Assembly (NCBI GenBank): GCA_900112325.1
Contig: FOLJ01000019.1
Coordinates: 62,001 to 126,000 of the forward strand
DNA length: 64,000 bases
Direction of reading: 5' to 3'
Source: Micromonospora sediminimaris
GTDB taxonomy: Bacteria > Actinomycetota > Actinomycetes > Mycobacteriales > Micromonosporaceae
The notes under the pieces were generated by a model, which saw only the letters and a program-made list of their open reading frames with translations, ran no database searches and was not told where the DNA came from. A program made the translations under genes and the position numbers. This document shows, piece after piece, positions 9,084 through 16,676 of the stretch. Each line of letters opens with the position of its first letter. Positions within the stretch are counted from its first letter, which is position 1.

Positions 9084-10270
9084 ACTTCGACCTCACCCCC
9101 GAGCAGGACCAGCTCCGCGACGCCGTGCGGGCGCTGGGCAGGCGGTACGGGCACCGGTACTTCGTGGCGAAGGCGAAGGCCGGCGAGCACACCACCGAGC
9201 TGTGGCAGGAGGCCGGCGAGCTCGGCTACCTCGGCGTCAACATCCCCACCGAGTACGGCGGCGGGGGCGGCGGCATCACCGAACTGGCCATCGTCTGCGA
9301 GGAACTGGCCGCCAGCGGCTGCCCGCTGCTGCTGCTCGTGGTCTCCCCCGCCATCGCGGCCACCGTCATCAACCGACACGGCACCGAGGAGCAGCGCAAA
9401 CGCCACCTGCCGGGCCTGGCCGACGGCTCCCAGAAGATCGTCTTTGCGATTACCGAGCCGGACGCCGGCTCGAACTTCCACCGCCTCGCCACGGTGGCTC
9501 GCCGTGACGGTGACGACTGGGTGCTGTCCGGCCGCAAGTGCTACATCTCCGGCGTCGACGAGGCACAGTTCGTCCTGGTGGTGGCCCGCGTCGCCGTCGA
9601 TGACGGCAATGCCGGCGCTGGGGAGGCGGCTCCGCAGAAACTCAAGCCGGCGCTGTTCATCGTGCCGACCGACGCGGCCGGGCTGACCTGGTCCAAGCTG
9701 GACATGGAGATCGTGTCCCCGGAGAACCAGTTCCTGCTCTACCTGGACGACGTGCGGCTGCCCGCCGCGGCGCTGGTCGGCGAGTCGCTGGACGCTGGGC
9801 TACCGGCACTGTTCGCCGGGCTCAACCCGGAGCGCATCACGGTCGCCGCGATGGGTGCCGGCACCGGCCGGTACGCCATCGAACGCGCCTCCGAGTACAC
9901 CGCGACCCGTTCGGTGTGGGGCGGCCGGACGATCGGCTCCCACCAGGGGGTCGCACACCCCCTCGCGCATGCGGCGGTGCAGGTGGAGCTGGCCCGGCTG
10001 ATGATCCAGAAAGCGGCGGCGCTCTACGACGCCGGCCGCGACCTGGAGGCCGGAGTCTCCGCCAACATGGCCAAGTACGCGGCCGGCGACGCCGCCGCGC
10101 TGGCGGTGGACACGGCCGTGCAGGCGCTCGGCGGCGCCGGCATGACCACCGAGTACGGCGTGGCGACGCTGCTCGGCGCGGTACGGGCCGGCCGGATCGC
10201 TCCGGTCAGCCGGGAGATGATCCTCAACTTCGTCGCCCAACACCTCCTCGGCCAGGACAAGTCGTACTGA
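9080..10270 (+). CDS. Acyl-CoA dehydrogenase, second copy
   Basis: A 396-aa acyl-CoA dehydrogenase starting MNFDLTPEQDQLRDAV. Motifs include NIPTEYGGGG near residue 53, AITEPDAGSNFHR near 122 and LGGAGMTTEYGV near 352. The canonical C-terminal Glu is Ser (PVSREMIL, about residue 374), with a Glu in LNPERITVA (about 251) as the probable base, again the LCAD/IVD arrangement. The sequence differs clearly from the first copy, so two successive or parallel oxidation steps are likely. Last gene of the operon, followed by the palindrome at 10288-10351. Confidence 0.9.
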   Translation: MNFDLTPEQDQLRDAVRALGRRYGHRYFVAKAKAGEHTTELWQEAGELGYLGVNIPTEYGGGGGGITELAIVCEELAASGCPLLLLVVSPAIAATVINRHGTEEQRKRHLPGLADGSQKIVFAITEPDAGSNFHRLATVARRDGDDWVLSGRKCYISGVDEAQFVLVVARVAVDDGNAGAGEAAPQKLKPALFIVPTDAAGLTWSKLDMEIVSPENQFLLYLDDVRLPAAALVGESLDAGLPALFAGLNPERITVAAMGAGTGRYAIERASEYTATRSVWGGRTIGSHQGVAHPLAHAAVQVELARLMIQKAAALYDAGRDLEAGVSANMAKYAAGDAAALAVDTAVQALGGAGMTTEYGVATLLGAVRAGRIAPVSREMILNFVAQHLLGQDKSY

Positions 10271-10287
10271 GTCCCGTGACGTGGTCG

Positions 10288-10351
10288 TCGCGAGTTGCGG
10301 CATGTCGCGGGATAAGTCGGGTGGGAAGGCGCAACATGCCGCGACCCGCGG
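10288..10351. repeat. Imperfect palindrome (GTTGCGGCAT type)
   Basis: The arms are TCGCGAGTTGCGGCATGTCGCG and its near reverse complement starting CGCAACATGCCGCGAC, with a roughly 20-nt loop. Most mismatches can pair as G-U. It sits just after the acyl-CoA operon and may act as its terminator. Its core GTTGCGGCAT recurs in the palindrome at 54531-54592. Confidence 0.7.
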
Positions 10352-10395
10352 CGGAGGCGTCCGGTTTCCCCGTCGCCGTGTCCGACTCCGACGCG

Positions 10396-10401
10396 CATAC
10401 T
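10396..10401 (+). promoter_or_regulatory. -10 box CATACT, leaderless start
   Basis: CATACT ends 7 nt before the GTG of the 10409 gene, which has no Shine-Dalgarno. Confidence 0.5.
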
Positions 10402-10408
10402 CACCGTC

Positions 10409-11143
10409 GTGAACGACACCGGAGCGGCCGGTCAGGCCCTGGACGACGCGATCGAGAACGTGTACGCCCTCTTCGCCCGCCATCAGCTGCCGGCGGACCT
10501 GACGGCCTGCGACCACTGTGTGAGCCCGGAGGAGGTGGATCTCTTCCGGCGTACGCCGCTGCGCCAGCTCACCCCGGATCAGCTCGGTGTCTACCTGCTC
10601 AACCCCGGCACCTTCGGTGACGACACGGAATTCCCGCACCTGCTGCCCCGGCTGCTGGAACTGTACGCCCGCGACCAGATGGACGGGTGGAGCTCGCCGG
10701 ACGCGGTGACGAGACGGATCTCCTCGCAGTGGCGCGACTGGTCGGCAGCCGAGCGGGCCGCCGTGACGCGCCTGCTGGCGACCTGGTGGCGGCACATGCT
10801 GCACACCTTCGGTGGGCCGAACGAGGCTTGGTATCTGCTGGACGCCGTCCTGGAGTGCGGTGCCGACCTCACCTCCTACCTCGCCGCCTTCACCGAGGTC
10901 GGCGAGGTCGCCGCGGCCCGCCACCTGGCCGACGTCATCGACTGGTGCGTCTTCTCGACCGTCCCGGACGACGACCGTTCGACCTTTCAGCGCTGGCTGG
11001 CCGGAGACGAGCCGCTGGCCGTTCTCGACGCCGCCGCGACGCACGTCGCCGACCCGGCGGCCGCCAGAGAGATCAGCAGGGGACGAGAGCAGGCCGAGAC
11101 GCTCCGCGGCTGGCTGCGCGAGAAGGGCCTACGTCCGGACTGA
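10409..11143 (+). CDS. Hypothetical protein, soluble and helical
   Basis: A 244-aa protein that I cannot assign to a family. It has no signal peptide or membrane segment. A Cys pair lies early (ACDHCVSPEEVDLF), followed by LRQLTPDQLGVYLLN near residue 55 and a tryptophan-rich helical middle (SQWRDWSAAER, TWWRHMLHTFGG). Charge and composition suggest a compact cytosolic helical protein. It has its own leaderless promoter and is not coupled to its neighbours. DHCVSPEE-type proteins are seen as actinobacterial hypotheticals, but no function is claimed. Confidence 0.72.
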   Translation: MNDTGAAGQALDDAIENVYALFARHQLPADLTACDHCVSPEEVDLFRRTPLRQLTPDQLGVYLLNPGTFGDDTEFPHLLPRLLELYARDQMDGWSSPDAVTRRISSQWRDWSAAERAAVTRLLATWWRHMLHTFGGPNEAWYLLDAVLECGADLTSYLAAFTEVGEVAAARHLADVIDWCVFSTVPDDDRSTFQRWLAGDEPLAVLDAAATHVADPAAAREISRGREQAETLRGWLREKGLRPD

Positions 11144-11195
11144 TCGGGGCATCGCCGCGCCCCGCCGACCACTCGGCGAGGCCGAACCGGATCAA

Positions 11196-12338
11196 CTATC
11201 GGCAGGCGGCGTCTACCCGGTGGACCGGGCGTACCCGGCGGCCCAGCCCTTCGAGCAGGGAGTCCTCGACGTGGAAGTCGTGGATGCGCAGCCGGTACCG
11301 GGGCAGTTCCTCCTCCGAGGGGCAGAGCACCTGACCGCGTACCTGGTCGACCGGCACGTAGCGCACCCCACCGCGTTCCTGAAGGATGACCATGTTGACG
11401 TCGTCGGTGGTCACCACGTGCCCACGGATCTCCTCGGTGGCCTCGGCGGAGGTCACGCCGGGTTCACCCACAGTGGTCACGGTCAGCGGCAGCACCGGTG
11501 TGCTGATCACCGGCAGCGCCGCCCAGACCAGCACCACCAGCACGGCGAGCTGGGTCACCGGGGCGAGTGGTTGGATGACCACCCGGGGCAGCGGGCCGGC
11601 GACGAAGAGAGCCAGCAGCGGGGGTACGACAAGCAGCACGATCGGCAGCAGCTCGCCCTGCCGCCCGGCGTCGCGCAGCGTCGGTACGAGCAGCCAGAGG
11701 TAGCCGGCGTACGCCGCGACGACGATCAGGACGCGGAGGGCGGGACGCTCGTGCAGGCGCTCCGGCCGGAGTTGGAAGGCCGCCGCGACGGTGGGCAGCA
11801 GCAGCGGGAGATACAGCAGCGGCCAGGTCACCAGGGCCATCAGGAAGCTTGCCGCGACGAACCAGCCCGGCGTGATCTCCATCCACCGGGCAAAGAGGGG
11901 TCGGCGGGTCAGCCGGTGCCCGCTGGCGGCGAGTACCCCGCCGAGCGCGAACACCGCGACCAGCACGGTGGAGAGCAGGCGGGCCGCCGTGGTGAGGAAG
12001 CCGGCGAGCAGGTTCACCGGTCCCACGTTCGCCACCAGCAGCAACGTGGTCTGCAACTCACCGCCGGCCTCGATACCGAGCCGTAGCACCGAGAAGATCG
12101 CCGGTACGCCAACCACGGCCGTCCAGAACGACTGGCTGGCCCGTGCCCGTCGCTCGGCCGGATCCCAGCCGCCGGTGGTCTCCGTCCGGGCCGCACCGGG
12201 CGGCGGCTCGACCCGCCCCGCCGTGCTCGGCAGCGCCGAAGGTGGCGGGGCGGTCGGCTGCACGGGGGCTCGCAGTACGGGCGGCGGTGGGCCGCCTGCG
12301 CCCGGCTCGTCGGAGGCGGTGGCGGGTGCCGCACTCAT
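11196..12338 (-). CDS. Multi-pass membrane protein coupled to the solute-binding lipoprotein
   Basis: A 380-aa protein with a proline/alanine-rich N-terminal cytosolic tail of about 70 residues, then roughly seven hydrophobic segments (for example LLLVANVGPVNLLAGFLTTA, FLMALVTWPLLYLPLLLP, LLPIVLLVVPPLLALFV, LAVLVVLVWAALPV). A polar C-terminal domain of about 90 residues ends in HRVDAACR. No ABC-permease EAA motif is visible. The start ATG overlaps the stop of the upstream glutamate-binding-type lipoprotein by 4 nt (ATGA), so the two are made together. It may be a sensor partner for that lipoprotein; this is inference from context. Confidence 0.82.
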   Translation of the reverse strand: MSAAPATASDEPGAGGPPPPVLRAPVQPTAPPPSALPSTAGRVEPPPGAARTETTGGWDPAERRARASQSFWTAVVGVPAIFSVLRLGIEAGGELQTTLLLVANVGPVNLLAGFLTTAARLLSTVLVAVFALGGVLAASGHRLTRRPLFARWMEITPGWFVAASFLMALVTWPLLYLPLLLPTVAAAFQLRPERLHERPALRVLIVVAAYAGYLWLLVPTLRDAGRQGELLPIVLLVVPPLLALFVAGPLPRVVIQPLAPVTQLAVLVVLVWAALPVISTPVLPLTVTTVGEPGVTSAEATEEIRGHVVTTDDVNMVILQERGGVRYVPVDQVRGQVLCPSEEELPRYRLRIHDFHVEDSLLEGLGRRVRPVHRVDAACR

Positions 12339-13276
12339 CGTTGTGGTGCCTTGTCGTCGAAGTCCACAAGCCTCGGCACGTCGAGCGGTTGCGGCTGCCG
12401 CTTCTCGCCCCGCAGCCACGGCCCCAACGTGCGGTTGTACGCGGTCAGCCACGGGCTGGCTTCTCCGCTGCGCCCCTGCTGGTAGCTCTTGTCGAGGAAG
12501 TAGGCGACCAGGTCGCGCAGGGCCGGGTCCCCGATCGGCACGCCGACGCCGAGCAGTTCGCTGGTGCCGAAGGGCATGTCGACGATCTCGAACTCGGTCG
12601 GGTAGCGGGCCAGGAAGCCGGCGAGGATCGTCTCGTCGGAGCTGACCGCGTCGTACTTGCCGGCCCGAATGCCCTTGACGCAGTCCCAGACGTCCTTGAC
12701 CACAAGCGTGCGGACCTGGTTCTTCTCAAGTTCCGCCTCGGTGGTGGAACCGCCGCTGGTGCAGATCCGGTACTTCGGGTTCCGCAGGTCCTCGATGGTA
12801 CGGATGGTGTCCTTGTGCCTGGTCGGCACCAGCACCTCCTGGGTGGTCACGAAGTACGGACCGGCGAAGCTGACGAGCTTCTTGCGTTCTTCCGTGATCG
12901 AGAAGCTGGATACCACGAGGTCCACCACCCCGCCCTGGAGGGCCGGAATCCGGTCCTCCGTGGACACGGCCACGAATTCCAGCCGGTGCTCCCCCTCGTA
13001 GCCGAGGGAAGCGGCGATGTACCTGGCGATCTCGACGTCGAACCCGATGTGGTTCCCGTCGCGTATCTCGCCCATCAGCGGTTCGTCGTCGGCCACCCCG
13101 ATCCGCAGGACGGGCTGGCCCCAGATGTGTGACTCGCGCAGCTTCTCCTGCACGGACGGCAGTTCCGGCTCCTTCTGACTGTCGCAGCCGGCTGCCGCGC
13201 CGAGCAGCAGCGTCAGGGCGACCGCCGCAGTGGTCGCCGCCGCACGCCACCGGGAACTGGAGAGGCTTACCGCCAT
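12335..13276 (-). CDS. Glutamate/amino-acid-type solute-binding lipoprotein (GlnH-like)
   Basis: A 313-aa periplasmic-binding family 3 protein. The signal peptide ends in a lipobox (LLLGAAAGC). The mature domain carries GNHIGFDVEIARYIAASLGY, VDLVVSSFSITEERKK and TSGGSTTEAELEKN, all typical of GluB/GlnH binding proteins. No ABC permease or ATPase adjoins it. In mycobacteria a GlnH lipoprotein works with membrane protein GlnX to signal amino-acid status to PknG; the coupled membrane gene here suggests a comparable but not identical arrangement. The ATG at 13276 is chosen because GAGG lies 5 nt upstream; a GTG at 13282 overlaps that RBS. Confidence 0.88.
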   Translation of the reverse strand: MAVSLSSSRWRAAATTAAVALTLLLGAAAGCDSQKEPELPSVQEKLRESHIWGQPVLRIGVADDEPLMGEIRDGNHIGFDVEIARYIAASLGYEGEHRLEFVAVSTEDRIPALQGGVVDLVVSSFSITEERKKLVSFAGPYFVTTQEVLVPTRHKDTIRTIEDLRNPKYRICTSGGSTTEAELEKNQVRTLVVKDVWDCVKGIRAGKYDAVSSDETILAGFLARYPTEFEIVDMPFGTSELLGVGVPIGDPALRDLVAYFLDKSYQQGRSGEASPWLTAYNRTLGPWLRGEKRQPQPLDVPRLVDFDDKAPQR

Positions 13277-13367
13277 GGCCACCTCGCTACGTTTCGAGTT
13301 TCGGGTTGCACCGAAAGTAGTCGTCCGTGTCGAGTTACCACCATCCGGTGGTCGGTTCCGGCGTGGG

Positions 13368-13979
13368 TCACCGGCCGGAGAGTTTGATGAGTGACAGCAG
13401 GTGGGCGACCAACGTGATGGGGACGCCGAAGGCGGGGACGAGGCTCATCGGCAGGGTGGACATGAGTCCGGTGTCGACGTCGGTGAGCAGGAGGCCGGCC
13501 GGGCTGGCCGAGTAGAGGACGCCGAGGGTGACGGCGAGGATGAGATCGGCGATGCCCAGGGCTGTCCAGGCGACGAAGATCCGGTTGGCGCGGTCGACCA
13601 CGAAGGCCGCCACCAGTGGCGCGGTCAATCCGATGGCCACGTCGCCGATCCCGGCCGGCAGCGCGAAGCCGGCCGGCAACGCGTCGACGGCGACGAGCGC
13701 CAGGAACGCCAGTCCCGCTACCCGCCAGGTCTGCAACAGGGCGAGGAACCGCAGATCGAGGCGGCGGGCCCAGGCACGGAACCGCGACGAGCGTACGGCT
13801 AGGACGAGCACCGTGAGTGGCGGTACGCCGGCGGCGAGCGCGAGAGCCACTGGCGGATCGCCCGGTGGCGCGCGGAACGCGCCCAGGGCGCTGGCCACAA
13901 GCGCGGCGCAGAACCAGCCGACAGCGACGAGCGCGGGCAGGGTCAACAACGAAGCATGGGTACGCACGGGCACGGTCAC
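13368..13979 (-). CDS. Integral membrane protein under HxlR operator
   Basis: A 203-aa protein with about six transmembrane segments (LPALVAVGWFCAALVASAL, LALAAGVPPLTVLVLAV, VAGLAFLALVAVDAL, GIGDVAIGLTAPLVAAFVV, ALGIADLILAVTLGVLY, LVPAFGVPITLVAHLLSL) and no known domain. GTG at 13979 follows GGAGGG; GTG at 13973 is an alternative. A longer reading from TTG 14009 would run through the inverted repeat and is rejected. It is divergent from the HxlR regulator at 14059 and shares the repeated operator with it, so it is probably the regulated target. Confidence 0.78.
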   Translation of the reverse strand: MTVPVRTHASLLTLPALVAVGWFCAALVASALGAFRAPPGDPPVALALAAGVPPLTVLVLAVRSSRFRAWARRLDLRFLALLQTWRVAGLAFLALVAVDALPAGFALPAGIGDVAIGLTAPLVAAFVVDRANRIFVAWTALGIADLILAVTLGVLYSASPAGLLLTDVDTGLMSTLPMSLVPAFGVPITLVAHLLSLIKLSGR

Positions 13980-13989
13980 GAGCCCTCCA

Positions 13990-14048
13990 GAGTCACTTGT
14001 ATTTTGCAAGTGACTCTATTGGGGTAGCTTGTGTATCGCAAGTGACTC
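13990..14048. promoter_or_regulatory. Repeated HxlR operator in divergent promoter
   Basis: GAGTCACTTG (13990-13999) and CAAGTGACTC (14007-14016) form a perfect inverted repeat. The 21-nt unit CTTG-x12-AAGTGACTC at 13996-14016 recurs at 14028-14048, exactly 32 nt later, about three helical turns. The sites cover the start region of the membrane gene and precede the HxlR ATG. Confidence 0.75.
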
Positions 14049-14058
14049 GGAGGTGCGG

Positions 14059-14412
14059 ATGTCTTCAGCCCGGAACGTGGCCCCCCGCTCGGACTGCGCC
14101 ATCGCCGGCACGTTGGATCTCGTCGGTGACAGATGGTCCCTGCTCATCGTGCGTGACCTGCTGTTCCGCGGCAATCTCCGATTCGCGGACCTGGCGGCCT
14201 CAACCGAGGCGATGCCGACCAACACGCTCACCGACCGGCTACGTCGGCTGGAGGAGTGCGGGATCCTGGTGCGCCACCCCTACAGCGAGCGGCCCCGGCG
14301 GTACGAATACCAGCTGACCGAACGCGGCCGGGACCTCGCGCCGGTGCTGGACAGCCTCGCCACCTGGGGCATCGCCCACCTGCCCGGCACCCGACGTCTC
14401 GGGGCCGGCTGA
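14059..14412 (+). CDS. HxlR-family winged-HTH regulator
   Basis: A 117-aa regulator of the HxlR/DUF24 class. It has the family signature CAIAGTLDLVGDRWSLLIVRDLLF with a conserved N-terminal Cys (about residue 13), RFADLAAS, MPTNTLTDRLRRLEECGIL (recognition helix) and the wing YSERPRRYEYQLTERGRDL. The conserved Cys is redox- or electrophile-reactive in several HxlR proteins. ATG follows GGAGG with 6-nt spacing. It is divergent from the membrane gene at 13368-13979 and shares the 13990-14048 operators. Confidence 0.9.
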   Translation: MSSARNVAPRSDCAIAGTLDLVGDRWSLLIVRDLLFRGNLRFADLAASTEAMPTNTLTDRLRRLEECGILVRHPYSERPRRYEYQLTERGRDLAPVLDSLATWGIAHLPGTRRLGAG

Positions 14413-14520
14413 CACCGCCGTCCCGGCCGCGCACAACCGGCGGTAGCCGCTTGGGTTCACCGCGCGCCGGCGCACCCTGAGCGGCCAGGTCGCTCTTGGC
14501 GGTCTCCGCGCGCTGGGCCA

Positions 14521-14680
14521 CCTCAATCTCCGGCAGCTCCTCGAACGACTGGATGTCGCCGTGGCAGACCTTGCCCCTCTTCGGCAACGTCAACCGCAGC
14601 AGGTACGCGTCGATGGCGCCGGTCACACAGTCCGACGTCCCGTACGCGGTGATGTCTGCCGCACAGAAAGCGCATTTCCG
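14521..14680 (-). pseudogene. Possible C-terminal remnant of a TAP-like alpha/beta hydrolase
   Basis: One minus-strand frame reads KCAFCAADITAYGTSDC, then VTGAIDAYLLRLTLPKRGKVC. This resembles the tail of secreted tripeptidyl-aminopeptidase-like alpha/beta hydrolases (SACVDRAVAAYL-x-GTLP-x-GTVC). No start codon, nucleophile elbow or catalytic His/Asp is present nearby. The rest of the 14413-14797 gap has no recognisable gene on either strand, so this looks like a decayed gene end. Identification is by eye only. Confidence 0.3.
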
Positions 14681-14763
14681 ACTCGCTCGGCACTGTCGCA
14701 GCCCCCTCTTCGTTCGGCAAGCTGTTGTTCGTCAGCTGTTCCGCCTGGTGAAGCTGGCTGCTG

Positions 14764-14791
14764 TTGACAGATCGGCAATCTCCGACATTCT
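14764..14791 (+). promoter_or_regulatory. Sigma-70-type promoter, leaderless
   Basis: TTGACA (14764-14769), a 16-nt spacer, CATTCT (14786-14791), then GTG 6 nt later. This is the best match to a vegetative promoter in the window. Confidence 0.68.
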
Positions 14792-14797
14792 GGACGG

Positions 14798-15133
14798 GTG
14801 AGACGGTTCCCAGGATCCGACGCACGGACCGTGGCGGTGGCTGCGGCCCTGGCAGCGTTCTGGCTGCTCGCGGCGCTGGTGGTGGGGCGCCGGCAGGATC
14901 TGCTCGGGGTGGCGGGGGCGCTGCTCTGCGTTCTGCTCGCCACCGTCGCGGGGGTGGCCGTCACCGCTGCCCGGCAGCGTGACGCGGATGTTCGACCGGA
15001 TAGCGGGCAGCCGTCCGGAGGGCCGGGTATCGAGCCGTCCGGCATTGATGCCGACACGCTGGAGAGCCTGGGCGATCGGGAGGCGGTCCGCGCGCTGCGG
15101 GACCGGCATCGACGCGATCGGTGGGGACGCTGA
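14798..15133 (+). CDS. Small two-pass membrane protein
   Basis: A 111-aa protein with two adjacent transmembrane helices (VAVAAALAAFWLLAALVVG and LGVAGALLCVLLATVAGVAV), followed by a polar, acidic-then-basic cytosolic tail of about 50 residues ending in RDRHRRDRWGR. No family recognised. The GTG start is supported by a strong leaderless promoter at 14764-14791. It converges on the kinase gene 15156-16676. Confidence 0.7.
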   Translation: MRRFPGSDARTVAVAAALAAFWLLAALVVGRRQDLLGVAGALLCVLLATVAGVAVTAARQRDADVRPDSGQPSGGPGIEPSGIDADTLESLGDREAVRALRDRHRRDRWGR

Positions 15134-15155
15134 CGCCCGCGACTCTCCCGGGAGG

Positions 15156-16676
15156 TCAGCCGCTGGTGAGCGTGGGCGAGGCAAGGCCGTTGAGACCCCG
15201 ACCGGCCAGGCATCGATAGGTGAGGTCAGTGTCCGCGTCAGCCGGCGGTAACACCTCAAGATTCCATCCCGCCGCCTGACGCATCCCGCTGACCAGACGG
15301 AACGTCTCCTCGTTGCAGACCTGGCGTACTCGGGGATCCGCGACGATCTCGTCGTGGCCGGCATCGGCCAGGCCGGCCGGCAACTTCCCCTGGGCGTAGC
15401 TCTCCCAGGTGTGCCGGGCGTCGCACGGCACTCGGCTGGCTTCGGCCTGCTGGCCACGCACCTGCACCGGCCCGAAGCACTCCAACTCCGCAGCGCACTG
15501 GGCACCCGTGGGAAGCGCCTCCTGATGAGTGGCGCAGCCCGGGCGGAGCAGACCGGTGGCCGCCGGGCGGGCCGGCATGCTCGGCTGTGGCGACGGTCCA
15601 CCACCGGCGGCCCAGGCGCCGACACCTGCCGAAGCGGCGAGGGCCACCACCCCTGCGGCCCCGAGGAACCAGCGGCGGCGACGGCTGCGCTCGGTGGAGC
15701 CCTCCCTGGCCGGCGGGGCGGCACGGCCGGCATCGTGGATGTTGGCGGCAACGCCGCTGGTCGGTGCCGCTGGAGGGGTCGACCCCCCGCTCGGTGCGGC
15801 CGAGCCGTCCAACGTCAGATTGGTGAGCATGTCGCGCAGTTCCGCGGCGGACGGCCGGTCACCGGGATCGTTTGCCATGCCGGCACGCAGCACGTCGACC
15901 AGGTCCTCCGGGATGCCGGGCAGGCTGGGAACCGGCTGGTGGAACATCTCCAACACGGTGACCAGGCTCGGGTTGCGCTCGCTCTGCCAGCGCGGGGGCC
16001 GGCCGTGCATGACCGCGTAGAGGGTGGCGCAGAGCGCGTACACGTCGACGGCCGGCGAGGGCGGACTGTGACTGAACATCTCCGGCGGCGCATACGCCGG
16101 GGTGAGCACTTCCAGCGCGACGGAGGCGTCCCGCATCTCGGCGACCACGGCGAGCCCGAAGTCGGCAAGCACCGCCGGGTTGAAGTGCGAGTGGAGGATG
16201 TTGGCGGGCTTGACGTCGCGGTGCAGCACGCCGGCGGCGTGTGAGTGGGCGATGGCGTCCGCGATCTTGACACCGAGATCCCGGGCCTCGACCGCGCCCA
16301 GCGGCGAATTGCGCATCCGCTCGGCGTACGAACCGTCGCAGAGTTCCATGATCAGGTAAGGGTGCTGGTCGATGGTGACCCCGACGTCGAACAGGTCGAC
16401 CACGTGCGGGTGGGACGACATCCGACCGGCGGCACGCGCCTCGCGCAGAAAACGGGCCTGATCCCGGTCGCTGGCCAGGGTCCGGTTCTCCACCTTGACG
16501 GCGACCTCGCGGCCCACCGAGATCTGCGTCGCGCGGTAGACCGTGGCGTAGCCACCCCGGGCAAACACCTGCAAATTAGTCAGACCGGGCACGATGGGCG
16601 TCGGCAGGGCGCCGGGCGGGGTGTCGGTCACAGTCTCGAAAATACCGAACTCTGCCGGCCGCTCAGTGAACCGCAT
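15156..16676 (-). CDS. Receptor-like Ser/Thr protein kinase with extracytoplasmic Cys-rich domain
   Basis: A 506-aa Hanks-type kinase. The glycine loop is FARGGYATVYRA near residue 35, followed by AVK, the catalytic loop LHRDVKPANIL near residue 150, DFGLAVV and the activation segment TPAYAPPE. A linker and a single transmembrane helix (about residues 328-350, FLGAAGVVALAASAGVGAW) follow. The extracytoplasmic tail has six Cys and a VPCDARHTWESYA segment resembling septum-formation/DUF4190-associated domains. ATG 16676 lies inside the end of the upstream membrane gene (14-nt overlap), so the pair is coupled. Substrates unknown. Confidence 0.9.
   Translation of the reverse strand: MRFTERPAEFGIFETVTDTPPGALPTPIVPGLTNLQVFARGGYATVYRATQISVGREVAVKVENRTLASDRDQARFLREARAAGRMSSHPHVVDLFDVGVTIDQHPYLIMELCDGSYAERMRNSPLGAVEARDLGVKIADAIAHSHAAGVLHRDVKPANILHSHFNPAVLADFGLAVVAEMRDASVALEVLTPAYAPPEMFSHSPPSPAVDVYALCATLYAVMHGRPPRWQSERNPSLVTVLEMFHQPVPSLPGIPEDLVDVLRAGMANDPGDRPSAAELRDMLTNLTLDGSAAPSGGSTPPAAPTSGVAANIHDAGRAAPPAREGSTERSRRRRWFLGAAGVVALAASAGVGAWAAGGGPSPQPSMPARPAATGLLRPGCATHQEALPTGAQCAAELECFGPVQVRGQQAEASRVPCDARHTWESYAQGKLPAGLADAGHDEIVADPRVRQVCNEETFRLVSGMRQAAGWNLEVLPPADADTDLTYRCLAGRGLNGLASPTLTSG

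Noticed and set aside
13980..14009. Upstream TTG start for the 13368 membrane gene
   Set aside because: The added residues would be encoded by the HxlR operator repeat, and a GTG with GGAGGG lies just inside.
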